Source: an uncultured bacterium | Lineage (GTDB): Bacteria > Patescibacteriota > Patescibacteriia > CAIQCM01 | Assembly (NCBI GenBank): GCA_903870305.1 | Contig: CAIQCM010000075.1 | Span: forward strand, 1-7,402 | Direction: 5' to 3' | Length of the DNA stretch: 7,402 nt | Part shown: in pieces, positions 1 to 6,092 of the stretch | How positions within the stretch are numbered: position 1 is the first letter of the stretch | Layout: each line of letters opens with the position of its first letter | The notes under the pieces: model-generated | What the model was told of the DNA's origin: nothing | Database searches by the model: none | Seen by the model: only the letters and a program-made list of their open reading frames with translations | Program-made: the position numbers and the translations under genes

Positions 1-162
1 ATCATGCACCGTCCGGTCATCCGCAGAATAAGGCATCTTGAAACGCCGCTTCGATTCGGTTTCGGTTACAGGGATGGCTACTGGATTCATGCTCGGGTGG
101 CGAGACCAACGACGACTAACGGATTCGAGAGCGGATACGCTTTTCTTGACGCCGAAAAATAA
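1..162 (+). CDS. 3' end of an unrecognised protein (partial)
   Basis: Frame 1 is open from the window edge to a TAA at 160-162, giving 53 residues. An ATG at position 4 exists, but the frame is open upstream of it, so the true start is probably outside the window. The C-terminal part is rich in glycine and aromatics (FGFGYRDGYW, then a threonine run, then NGFESGYAFLD), which resembles a small beta-rich domain at the end of a secreted or surface protein. I do not recognise the family. The reading as a real gene is supported by the strong plus-strand terminator that begins 34 bp after the stop. A longer frame covering 38-364 on the same strand runs through both the terminator and the repeat element and is not credible. 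Confidence 0.5.
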   Translation: MMHRPVIRRIRHLETPLRFGFGYRDGYWIHARVARPTTTNGFESGYAFLDAEK

Positions 163-195
163 TGACCACGCTTCAGAGCACACCGCTCTTCAATC

Positions 196-240
196 AACCC
201 CGTACCGACGCCGAGCGTCTGGTGCGGGGTTCTTTTTATT
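196..240 (+). terminator. Rho-independent terminator of the upstream gene
   Basis: An 11-bp stem pairs 196-206 with 221-231 (one U-G pair). It is topped by a second 5-bp stem (207-211 with 215-219), a three-base CGA loop and a single bulged T at 220. The 3' arm is followed directly by CTTTTTATT. The geometry is that of a textbook intrinsic terminator reading on the plus strand, and it fits the stop codon at 160-162. Confidence 0.88.
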
Positions 241-251
241 AGCGCAACATA

Positions 252-362
252 AATTGCCGTCATTGCGAGCAAAGCGAAGCAACCCCCTCGGAATATCACC
301 ATGGTTGCCACATTCACGAGATTGCCGCGTTGGCTTCGGCATCCTCGCAATGACGGGGAATT
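252..362. repeat. MITE-like element with CATTGCGAG terminal inverted repeats
   Basis: CCGTCATTGCGAG at 257-269 is the exact reverse complement of CTCGCAATGACGG at 344-356. The similarity continues outward, with AATTG at the left edge and GAATT at the right, giving an element of about 111 bp. The interior has the subterminal blocks AAGCGAAGCAACC on the left and GAGATTGCCGCG on the right. Dispersed repeats with CGTCATTGCGAG-type ends and GCAATCTC-type interiors are widespread in bacterial genomes, so this is probably a small non-autonomous or relic element. There is no transposase here and no clear target-site duplication. It sits between convergent transcription units, where insertion would be tolerated. 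Confidence 0.7.
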
Positions 363-383
363 GATGCGGCTTCGATAAACCAA

Positions 384-420
384 AAACCCTTTCGCAAGTC
401 GCGAAAGGGTTTGTATTTTT
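384..420. terminator. Bidirectional terminator, probably for HU
   Basis: AAACCCTTTCGC at 384-395 and its perfect complement at 401-412 form a 12-bp stem with a five-base loop (AAGTC). On the plus strand the stem is followed by GTATTTTT. On the minus strand the 3' arm runs into TTTTTGG then TTT, so it can end transcription from either side. It is the first terminator downstream of the minus-strand HU gene, about 50 bp after its stop, and it backs up the plus-strand terminator at 196-240. Confidence 0.82.
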
Positions 421-433
421 GATCGCCATGGTT

Positions 434-449
434 CCCGGCGTTCGCCGGG
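434..449. repeat. Short perfect palindrome, possible dispersed repeat
   Basis: CCCGGCG at 434-440 pairs with CGCCGGG at 443-449 around TT. The flanks CCATGGTT on the left and ATGACGG on the right give the GTTCCCGGC...GCCGGGATGACGG pattern of short palindromic repeats seen scattered in many bacterial genomes. It falls in the 3' untranslated region of HU on the minus strand, between the stop codon and the terminator, and could form a stable hairpin in that mRNA. It has no T-tract of its own. Confidence 0.5.
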
Positions 450-463
450 ATGACGGTGGGGGA

Positions 464-769
464 CTAAACGGTTGTCCCTGCCGCCGCAATACCCGATGCC
501 TTCAACGCCTCCTTGAGGTTCTTTCCGGCCTTGAACTTGGGGACGCGGATGGGCGGGATGGTGATCTTTTCCTTGGTGCGCGGGTTTACTCCCGAGCGGC
601 CCTTGCGCTCCTTGGCCATGAACTGACCAAAGCCGGCAATGGTCACTTCTGAGCCCTTTTTAAGCTCATCAGTGATCATCTCGGTCATTGATTCGATGAT
701 GGAAACGCCCTGTGTTTTGGGCAAATTGAATTTGTCCGCGAGCGCTGCGCCTAATTCTGCTTTGTTCAT
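464..769 (-). CDS. HU-family nucleoid DNA-binding protein
   Basis: A 101-residue protein with the full HU/IHF fold, close to the usual family length of about 90. It starts MNKAEL, followed by the helical dimerisation region (about residues 1-40). The signature GFGQF is at 46-50. The beta-arm region RKGRSGVNPRTKEKITIPP holds the intercalating proline in the VNP motif (Pro63). The closing FKAGKNLKEAL helix follows, with a short Ala/Gly/Thr tail. By family knowledge it bends and compacts DNA as a dimer. Which member it is (HU rather than IHF or an HU paralogue) cannot be told from one gene. The ATG at 769 gives the canonical N-terminus, but no Shine-Dalgarno motif precedes it. The gene follows rny by 41 bp on the same strand and has its own promoter. 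Confidence 0.95.
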   Translation of the reverse strand: MNKAELGAALADKFNLPKTQGVSIIESMTEMITDELKKGSEVTIAGFGQFMAKERKGRSGVNPRTKEKITIPPIRVPKFKAGKNLKEALKASGIAAAGTTV

Positions 770-798
770 ATGAAATGGATTAAATGTTTTATGGCTTT

Positions 799-827
799 AT
801 TATACCAGAATTACTTGGCGTATTCAA
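799..827 (-). promoter_or_regulatory. Extended -10 sigma70-type promoter for HU
   Basis: Read on the minus strand there is a consensus TATAAT (plus-strand 799-804) preceded by TGG, so it also has the TGn extended -10 element. Exactly 17 bp upstream is TTGAAT (822-827), which matches four of six bases of the -35 consensus. Transcription would begin near 792, leaving a leader of about 20-25 nt before the HU start. The -35 and part of the spacer lie inside the last codons and stop of rny, so HU can be expressed independently of the genes upstream. Confidence 0.75.
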
Positions 828-2328
828 TGACCCTGGTTTCCCGGATGATCGTGACCTTAATTTCACCCGGGTATTGCAGGTCGGCTTCAATTTTGCGCGC
901 CACGTCCTGGGCCAAGCGTACGGCGGCAAAGTCGTCGATCTCGTGCGGGCGAACGAAGACGCGCACCTCGCGGCCGGCTTGAATGGCATAGGCCTTTTCA
1001 ATGCCGGGGAAGGAGGCGGCGGTTTTTTCCAAGTCCTCGAGGCGCTGGATGTATTGTTCGACCGAGTCCTTGCGCGCGCCGGGGCGGGCGCCGGAAATGG
1101 CGTCGGCGACTTTGGCGAGCACGGCCTCGAACGAGGTCGGTTTGTCCTCATGATGCCCGAGCGCGATATAGGCGACCTCTTCGGGCAGGCCGAACTTTTT
1201 CAAAATATTGTAGCCAATTTGTGGATGGCCGCCTTGCACGTCATGGTCAACGGCCTTGCCAATGTCATGGAACAGCCCGCCCTTTTTGGCGACGGTAACG
1301 TTCGCGCCCAACTCTTCGGCGAGCATGTTGGCGATCTGCGCCACTTCAATGGAGTGTGCGAGCGCGTTCTGGCCGTAGGAAGTGCGGTACTTGAGGCGGC
1401 CCAAAATTTGCACGAGCTTGGGGTCGATGCCGGTGATACCCAGCTGGAAGAGTGCGTCTTCGCCCGCCTTTTTGATGTCGAGCGCCAGTTCTTTCTTCGC
1501 TTCTTCGACCGCTTCCTCAATGCGCGCGGGCTGGATGCGGCCGTCTTTCAACAGTTTGTCGAGGGCGCGCTTGGTGATCTGACGGCGGATGGGGGAGAAA
1601 CCGGAAACGGTGATCATGCCGGGCGTGTCGTCAACGACAATTTCGCAGCCGGTGAGGTATTCAAGCACTTTAATGTTGCGCCCTTCGCGGCCGATGATGC
1701 GGCCCTTGAGGTCGTCCGAGGGGAGCGTGACATTGGTCGTGGTCGTTTCCGAAACAACCGAAGCGCCCATGCGCTGAATGATCGGCGTGAGTATTTCCTT
1801 GATCTTGTCCTCGACCACATCGGTCTCTTCCTGTTCGAGCTTACGGACGCGGCCCATCAGGTCCTCGTGATAGCGGTCCTGCACCTGCGTCATGAGGCGG
1901 GTAAGCGCTTCTTCAGTCGAGAGCTTGGCAACGGCTTCAAGCTTCTTTATTTCCTCCTCCGCCATGCCGTCGAGCCGCGCCTTGGTCGCATCGATCTGCT
2001 TTTCCTTCTCCGTGATCTTGGTCTGCTCGTTTTGGAGTTCGAGGATCTTTTGGTCGAAAAGCGACTCGCGTTTTTCAAGCTTTTTTTGGAATTCGGAAAG
2101 CTCAACGCGGCGCGATTGTTCGTCGCGCTTGGCTTCGTCGAGGATTTTTATTGATCTTTCTTTCGCTTCGAGGAGGATCTGCTGCTCCTTACTTTTGGCC
2201 TCGTTGATGACCTTTTCCGCCGTGGCCTCGGCGCTCGCCGTCCTTTTGGCGGCGATCGACTGTCTAATTAAATAACCGACGGCTATTCCGGCGGCCGCTC
2301 CCAATAAAATATAAACAACGGTTAACAT
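811..2328 (-). CDS. rny: Ribonuclease Y
   Basis: Membrane-anchored endoribonuclease that initiates mRNA decay. At 505 residues it is close to the roughly 520 of the family. The order of parts is canonical. An N-terminal membrane segment covers about 3-21. A long charged coiled coil covers about 30-175, full of Glu, Lys and Ala. A KH RNA-binding domain follows (about 200-262) with GREG at 213-216 in GRIIGREGRNIK and then DDTPGMITVSGFSPIRR. The HD domain (about 320-415) carries His325, the His354-Asp355 pair in GLFHDIGKA, His391-His392 and Asp409, the metal-binding residues of the phosphohydrolase fold. The C-terminal region ends in the usual PGEIKVTIIRETR block. The ATG at 2328 gives a proper anchor segment, but no ribosome binding site is visible and a hairpin abuts the start. 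It lies 105 bp downstream of truB and 41 bp upstream of HU, all on the minus strand. Confidence 0.97.
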   Translation of the reverse strand: MLTVVYILLGAAAGIAVGYLIRQSIAAKRTASAEATAEKVINEAKSKEQQILLEAKERSIKILDEAKRDEQSRRVELSEFQKKLEKRESLFDQKILELQNEQTKITEKEKQIDATKARLDGMAEEEIKKLEAVAKLSTEEALTRLMTQVQDRYHEDLMGRVRKLEQEETDVVEDKIKEILTPIIQRMGASVVSETTTTNVTLPSDDLKGRIIGREGRNIKVLEYLTGCEIVVDDTPGMITVSGFSPIRRQITKRALDKLLKDGRIQPARIEEAVEEAKKELALDIKKAGEDALFQLGITGIDPKLVQILGRLKYRTSYGQNALAHSIEVAQIANMLAEELGANVTVAKKGGLFHDIGKAVDHDVQGGHPQIGYNILKKFGLPEEVAYIALGHHEDKPTSFEAVLAKVADAISGARPGARKDSVEQYIQRLEDLEKTAASFPGIEKAYAIQAGREVRVFVRPHEIDDFAAVRLAQDVARKIEADLQYPGEIKVTIIRETRVIEYAK

Positions 2329-2433
2329 AGGGTTTCGAAGACGCGAAACCCGACGCGTTTATGGCGCCTGCAAGTTCTTTTTGCGTTAAAATTGCAGAAA
2401 TCATTGCGAAGGGTGTCGAGTCCGGATGAATCA
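2329..2433. other. truB-rny intergenic region (105 bp)
   Basis: No gene and no clear intrinsic terminator for truB is visible here. Besides the hairpin next to the rny start, CTGCAA at 2368-2373 can pair with TTGCAG at 2392-2397, with a further TTTT/AAAA pairing inside, giving a weak second stem-loop. I see no convincing -10/-35 pair for rny, so read-through from truB is possible. Confidence 0.4.
2330..2351 (-). promoter_or_regulatory. Hairpin abutting the rny start codon
   Basis: GGGTTTCG at 2330-2337 and CGAAACCC at 2344-2351 form a perfect 8-bp stem with a six-base loop. In the minus-strand mRNA this hairpin ends one base before the ATG of rny and occupies the position where a Shine-Dalgarno would be. 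It has no T-tract on either side, so it does not look like a terminator. It may act in translation initiation or mRNA stability of rny; that role is inference. Confidence 0.5.
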
Positions 2434-3216
2434 TTATGACTGTTTCCACCCTAGCACGCCCGCCGCGCGCTGGCAACGGTTCAGCACTTGCTCGACCGGC
2501 ATGAGATATTTTTCCCAATTGTCCTTATTCAGCTCATCAGCTTTGACGGCCCTCTCGAGCGTGAACGGCCCCACCGCCGTGCGCTCGAGTTCTTCGAGAT
2601 ATGCGCCGCAACTGAGTGCTTCGCCGATGTCGCGGGCAAGCGCGCGGATGTAAGTTCCAGAGGAACAATGAATATCTAAAATGAGCATCGACCCTTGCCG
2701 AGGCGAAGCCTCGGCTTCCGGTTTTTGAGGATCCGCCTCTCGCCGAGGCTTCGCCTCGGCGATTGAATAGATCTCGATCTCGACGGGTTGTCGCTCAAAG
2801 GTTTTTCCTTCGCGCGCGAGCTCGTACATTTTTTTGCCATGGATCTTTTTAGCCGAATACATCGGGGGGAGTTGTTGGATTTTGCCAGTGAAGGTTTTTA
2901 TAACAGATTTGATTTCTTCCCACGTCGGCCATTTGCCATTTGCCATTTGCCCCGCGCTAATTTGCCCCGTCCGATCATCGGTATCAGAAGTAGCGCCAAG
3001 ATGCAGGGTGGCTATGTAATGTTTATCCAGACCGACGAGGCGGGCAAATTCTCGGGTGGCCTCGCGGCCGACGCCGACAATAAGCAAGCCGCTCGCGAAC
3101 GGATCGAGCGTGCCGGCATGGCCGACCCGTTTTTCGCCGGTCATGCGGCGCACGCGGTCGACAATATCGTGCGAAGTCGGCCCCGTCGGCTTGTTTATTA
3201 AGAGGTAACCGGGCAT
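2434..3216 (-). CDS. truB: tRNA pseudouridine(55) synthase TruB
   Basis: Converts U55 of the tRNA T-loop to pseudouridine. The 260-residue protein starts with the typical GYLLINKPTGPTSHDIV. The catalytic aspartate is Asp38 in GHAGTLDPFASGLL. Next come LDKHYIATLHLGATSDTDD, then the LPPMYSAKKIHGKKMYELAREG block (about 116-137), and the IHCSSGTYIRALARDIGE motif (182-199). A short C-terminal tail follows without an obvious PUA domain. Two features are odd. Residues 153-176 form a charged, proline-rich insert encoded by a palindromic repeat, placed between IYSI and LILDIHC. A heptanucleotide tandem repeat encodes the segment around residues 89-97. Neither touches the catalytic motifs, so the enzyme is probably active. 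The ATG at 3216 fits the family N-terminus; no Shine-Dalgarno precedes it. It is divergent from pilB. Confidence 0.95.
   Translation of the reverse strand: MPGYLLINKPTGPTSHDIVDRVRRMTGEKRVGHAGTLDPFASGLLIVGVGREATREFARLVGLDKHYIATLHLGATSDTDDRTGQISAGQMANGKWPTWEEIKSVIKTFTGKIQQLPPMYSAKKIHGKKMYELAREGKTFERQPVEIEIYSIAEAKPRREADPQKPEAEASPRQGSMLILDIHCSSGTYIRALARDIGEALSCGAYLEELERTAVGPFTLERAVKADELNKDNWEKYLMPVEQVLNRCQRAAGVLGWKQS
2697..2762. repeat. Paired palindromes inserted in frame within truB
   Basis: GCCGAGGC-GAA-GCCTCGGC at 2697-2715 is a near-perfect palindrome. Its exact reverse complement, GCCGAGGC-TTC-GCCTCGGC, is at 2742-2760, where the stem extends to 10 bp (2740-2749 with 2753-2762). The copies start 45 bp apart, so they stay in one reading frame and encode AEAKPR (residues 153-158) and AEASPR (168-173). 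The sequence can fold as two separate hairpins or one long one. Palindromic elements inside coding genes are known from Rickettsia; kinship with those is not claimed. Confidence 0.8.
2928..2951. repeat. Heptanucleotide tandem repeat in truB
   Basis: GCC is followed by three exact copies of ATTTGCC (2931-2951), about 3.4 units of a 7-bp period. A related ATTTGCCCC occurs again at 2961-2968. On the coding strand it yields the MANGKWP segment of TruB. The unit is not a multiple of three, so gain or loss of one copy would shift the frame. Confidence 0.8.
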
Positions 3217-3272
3217 AAGTTAGCGCTTTGGGTAGATGTGTAGTAAAATATCAGTAATTAACCAAAGCGTAC
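3217..3272. promoter_or_regulatory. Divergent truB/pilB control region with inverted repeat
   Basis: These 56 bp hold the start regions of both divergent units. CGCTTTGG at 3224-3231 and CCAAAGCG at 3262-3269 are an exact 8-bp inverted repeat 30 bp apart, so each gene has CCAAAGCG in its own sense strand just before its ATG (3 nt for pilB, 7 nt for truB). Between the arms is an A/T-rich core with a possible plus-strand -10, TAAAAT at 3244-3249, but no good -35. Promoter positions are uncertain; the inverted repeat is directly visible. Confidence 0.5.
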
Positions 3273-4556
3273 ATGGCCAAACGCGAACCAAAAGAGATCA
3301 AAGAAAAAGACAAGATCCTTCCTCCCGACGCGCCGCCGCCGCGCATCGGCACGCGGCAAAGCGAGATCGAGGTCATGACGACCGGCGACGTGTCCATCAC
3401 CAAACTCGTTGATTATATCATCGAGCAGGCGTATTTAATGCACGCTTCCGACATCCACGTCGATCCGACGGAAAACGAGATGGATATCAGGTTCCGCATT
3501 GACGGCGTCTTGGCCACGATCTTCGTGCTTCCCAAAGTGCTCCTTAATCAGGTGATCACCACGATCAAGGTCCATAGCGGACTTCGCACCGACGAACATC
3601 AGGCCGCCCAAGATGGGCGCTTCCGCGTGGTGATCGACAAGGTTCCGGTCGATCTGCGCGTTTCCATTATTCCCGCCTACCACGGTGAGAACGCGGTGCT
3701 GCGGCTTTTGGTCTCGCAGCTCAAGGCGCTCACTTTGCAAGAGTTGGGTTTGGCCGACCGCGACAAGGCGCTGGTTGAGACCTACATTCGCCGGCCGCAC
3801 GGCATGATTCTGTCCACCGGCCCGACCGGGAGCGGAAAAACCACCACGCTTTACACGCTGGTGCAGATGCTGAACAAGCCGGAGATCGCGATCACCACCG
3901 TCGAGGACCCGATCGAATATTCGATCGGCGGCATCACGCAAATTCAAACGAACGCGGCCACCGGACTCACTTTTGCGCTCGGTCTGCGTTCCATTCTGCG
4001 GCAAGACCCGAACATCATCATGGTCGGCGAAATTCGCGACAACGAAACCGCCTCAATCGCCGTTAACGCCGCCTTGACCGGCCACTTGCTCCTCTCGACC
4101 CTGCACACCAACGACGCGGCCACCACTTTGCCGCGCTTATTGGACATGGGCATTGAGCCGTACCTCGTCGCTTCCACCGTCAACATCGCGATCGGTCAGC
4201 GCTTGGTGCGCAAACTCTGTCCGGACTGCACCGTCGAATACAAAATGACCGAGGCCGAAGGCAAGCGCTTGCAGGCGGTCATTTCCGAGAAGGCCTGGAA
4301 GAGCACGAAAAAGTTTTTCGTCGGCAAGGGCTGCAAGGCCTGTGTCAACACCGGCTACCGGGGACGGGTCGGAATTTACGAGTGCTTGGAAGTGCGCGGC
4401 GAAATTCGCGACCTTATTGTGAGCAAGGCCTCCTCCGACGCTATCAGGACCGCGGCCATCCGCCTCGGCATGACCACCATGCTTGAGGACGGTTTTGCCA
4501 AAGCCGGCACCGGCATCACTTCGGTGGCCGAAGTGTTGCGCGTTATTCAAGAATAA
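3273..4556 (+). CDS. pilB: Type IV pilus assembly ATPase (PilB/GspE family)
   Basis: Hexameric motor that powers pilus assembly at the inner membrane. The 427 residues begin with a short charged, proline-rich leader and enter directly the N2 domain (about 40-150, with ASDIHVDPTENEMDIRFRIDG). The RecA-like domain follows: Walker A GPTGSGKT at 183-190, Asp box TVEDPIEY at 209-216, Walker B region NIIMVGEIRD at 247-256 with Glu253, and His box TGHLLLSTLHTND at 269-281. Four cysteines (Cys316, Cys319, Cys354, Cys357) make the zinc site typical of PilB/GspE and absent from PilT retraction ATPases. The protein lacks the N1 (GspE_N) domain of full PilB, which is usually nearer 560 residues. Distinguishing PilB from secretion GspE rests on the neighbouring pilins. 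First gene of the operon; no Shine-Dalgarno. Confidence 0.93.
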   Translation: MAKREPKEIKEKDKILPPDAPPPRIGTRQSEIEVMTTGDVSITKLVDYIIEQAYLMHASDIHVDPTENEMDIRFRIDGVLATIFVLPKVLLNQVITTIKVHSGLRTDEHQAAQDGRFRVVIDKVPVDLRVSIIPAYHGENAVLRLLVSQLKALTLQELGLADRDKALVETYIRRPHGMILSTGPTGSGKTTTLYTLVQMLNKPEIAITTVEDPIEYSIGGITQIQTNAATGLTFALGLRSILRQDPNIIMVGEIRDNETASIAVNAALTGHLLLSTLHTNDAATTLPRLLDMGIEPYLVASTVNIAIGQRLVRKLCPDCTVEYKMTEAEGKRLQAVISEKAWKSTKKFFVGKGCKACVNTGYRGRVGIYECLEVRGEIRDLIVSKASSDAIRTAAIRLGMTTMLEDGFAKAGTGITSVAEVLRVIQE

Positions 4557-4563
4557 TCACTGC

Positions 4564-5655
4564 ATGGCTATTAAAGTCAAAAAACCGAAAAAACCCGCCA
4601 AGATCCGCGGCGGCGTCCCTGTTAAAGAAAAAATGCTTTTTGCCAAGCATTTGTCGATCATGATCCACGCCGGTTTGCCGCTTAAGGATTCGCTTGAGGA
4701 GATCGGGTCGCAAACAAAGAACAAAAAATTTCAGAAAGTGCTAATGTCGATCGTTAAAGATGTTGAGAACGGCCAATTCTTGTCGGCGGCCATGGCCGTG
4801 TTCCCGCGGATCTTTGATGATCTTTTCACCAGCTTGGTGCGGGTCGGCGAAGAAAGCGGCAAGCTTTCGGAGAACCTCGACTATTTGGCTTTTCAGCTGG
4901 AGCGCTCCGACGCGCTTAAACAAAAAGTCCGCGGCGCGCTTATTTATCCGGCCATCGTCTTGACGGCGACCTTTGGCGTGATCGGTTTTCTCACTTTTGT
5001 CACGCTGCCTTCGCTTTTGCCCATCTTTATTTCCCTAAAAGTGTCGCTTCCGCCGACCACCCAGTTTCTTTTTGATTTTTCCCACTACGTCGTAAAAAAC
5101 GCCGTTTACATCGTTGTGACCATCGTCCTTTTGATCGTCGGTTTGCGTTCGATCGTTACGATCAAGCCGGTTCGTTTTTTATTCCATCGCTTCGAGCTTT
5201 ATGTCCCGGTTTTCGGCACTTTGGCGCGTAACGCCCAACTCACCCGCTTCTCGCAAATTCTCGGCACCTTGCTCGCTTCCGGCGTCGACGTGGTTCGCGC
5301 CTTGCAGATCACGGCCGCCAGCATGGGCAACGTCGTCTACCGCCACGAGCTTGAAGAGGTCGCGAAAAACATGAGCAAGCAAGGGGAGAGCATTGCCGAA
5401 TACTTGGCGCGCAAACCGAAACTTTTCCCGTCGATAACCGAGCGCATGATCAGGGTGGGAGAGAAGACCGGCAAGCTGGACGAGTCGCTGCTTTACATCT
5501 CCGAATTTTACAATAAAGAGATCGACGGCATGGTAGGCAACATTACGACGGTGATCGAACCGGTGCTCTTGGTGTTTCTGGGTCTTATTGTCGGTTTTGT
5601 GGCCATTTCCGTCATCACCCCCATTTATAAGCTGACCGAAGGCATTCACAAATAA
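4564..5655 (+). CDS. pilC: Type IV pilus inner-membrane platform protein (PilC/GspF family)
   Basis: Polytopic membrane protein on which the ATPase turns to extrude pilin subunits. The 363 residues hold two T2SSF repeats. The first (about 22-150) starts KEKMLFAKHLSIMIHAGLPL and carries RVGEESGKL at 93-101. The second (about 225-350) starts LTRFSQILGTLLASGV and carries the matching RVGEKTGKLDESL at 297-309. Membrane segments are at about 128-155, 178-198 and 328-352. The N-terminus is a lysine-rich cytoplasmic tail. I chose the ATG at 4564, 7 bp after the pilB stop. The frame stays open upstream to a TTG at 4483, but that would add 27 residues overlapping pilB. No Shine-Dalgarno precedes the ATG. 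The next gene starts 2 bp after this stop. Confidence 0.93.
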   Translation: MAIKVKKPKKPAKIRGGVPVKEKMLFAKHLSIMIHAGLPLKDSLEEIGSQTKNKKFQKVLMSIVKDVENGQFLSAAMAVFPRIFDDLFTSLVRVGEESGKLSENLDYLAFQLERSDALKQKVRGALIYPAIVLTATFGVIGFLTFVTLPSLLPIFISLKVSLPPTTQFLFDFSHYVVKNAVYIVVTIVLLIVGLRSIVTIKPVRFLFHRFELYVPVFGTLARNAQLTRFSQILGTLLASGVDVVRALQITAASMGNVVYRHELEEVAKNMSKQGESIAEYLARKPKLFPSITERMIRVGEKTGKLDESLLYISEFYNKEIDGMVGNITTVIEPVLLVFLGLIVGFVAISVITPIYKLTEGIHK

Positions 5656-5657
5656 CT

Positions 5658-6092
5658 ATGTTGCGTCGACGCGGATTCACCTTGATGGAAATATTGGTGA
5701 ACATGGCGATCGGGCTTGTACTCGTGGGCCTCGCCGTTTATGCAACCTCGCATTTCATTGAAAACCGCAATCTTGAAGCCGTTTCCGATACGCTTGTTTC
5801 GTACCTTCGTTCCGCGGAGGTGCGCGCGCTCCAAAGCGAAGGGAATGCGAGCTACGGCGTTTCCACCGCCGGGAGTAAAATAACTCTCTTCAGAGGCGCG
5901 TCCTATGCCACAAAGGTAACCGCATACGATACGATCATGCCATATGACAGCTACATTCATTTTTCAGGAATTTCCGAGGTCGTTTTCGCCAAACAAACCG
6001 GCCTGCCTTCCGCGACCGGAACGATAACCGTTACAAACGGAATAAAATCAATAACCATAACCGTTTATTCGACCGGAGCCGTTTCATGGTGA
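5658..6092 (+). CDS. GspH/FimT-like prepilin
   Basis: A 144-residue prepilin. The short basic leader MLRRRG ends at the peptidase site and mature FTLMEILVNMAIGLVLVG begins with phenylalanine at +1 and glutamate at +5, both canonical. One hydrophobic helix (about 7-30) is followed by a small beta-rich domain. The pattern SYLRSAEVRALQSEG after the helix and ITLFRGASYATK at about 74-85 resembles GspH/FimT pseudopilins, in which an xxFRGxSY strand is typical. It ends in GAVSW. There are no cysteines. It follows pilC by 2 bp with no Shine-Dalgarno and overlaps the next gene by 7 bp. A role in the pilus-initiating minor-pilin complex is inferred from family and order. Confidence 0.85.
   Translation: MLRRRGFTLMEILVNMAIGLVLVGLAVYATSHFIENRNLEAVSDTLVSYLRSAEVRALQSEGNASYGVSTAGSKITLFRGASYATKVTAYDTIMPYDSYIHFSGISEVVFAKQTGLPSATGTITVTNGIKSITITVYSTGAVSW

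Noticed and set aside
175..189. AGAGC/GCTCT small stem-loop before the first terminator
   Set aside because: Only 5 bp with no T-tract; too weak to claim a role beside the strong terminator that follows.
38..364. Plus-strand open frame of 108 codons at the left end
   Set aside because: It runs through an intrinsic terminator and a MITE-like element. The alternative frame ending at 162 agrees better with the terminator position.
252..456. Possible CRISPR or tandem repeat array from the several palindromes in the 5' gap
   Set aside because: The repeats are different sequences, each present once, with no regular spacing and no cas genes.
784..2154. Long plus-strand open frame of 456 codons opposite rny
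   Set aside because: It is the antisense shadow of RNase Y, whose KH and HD motifs are intact on the minus strand. GC-rich codons keep the opposite frame open by chance.
2264..2518. Small minus-strand open frame spanning the truB-rny gap
   Set aside because: It overlaps the ends of both truB and rny in another frame, has no ribosome binding site and no protein-like features.
3435..4004. Minus-strand open frame of 189 codons within pilB
   Set aside because: Antisense to the conserved Walker A and Asp-box region of pilB; no recognisable protein features.
4483..4563. Upstream TTG start extending PilC by 27 residues
   Set aside because: The extension overlaps the conserved end of pilB and resembles no part of PilC/GspF; the ATG at 4564 gives a normal N-terminus.
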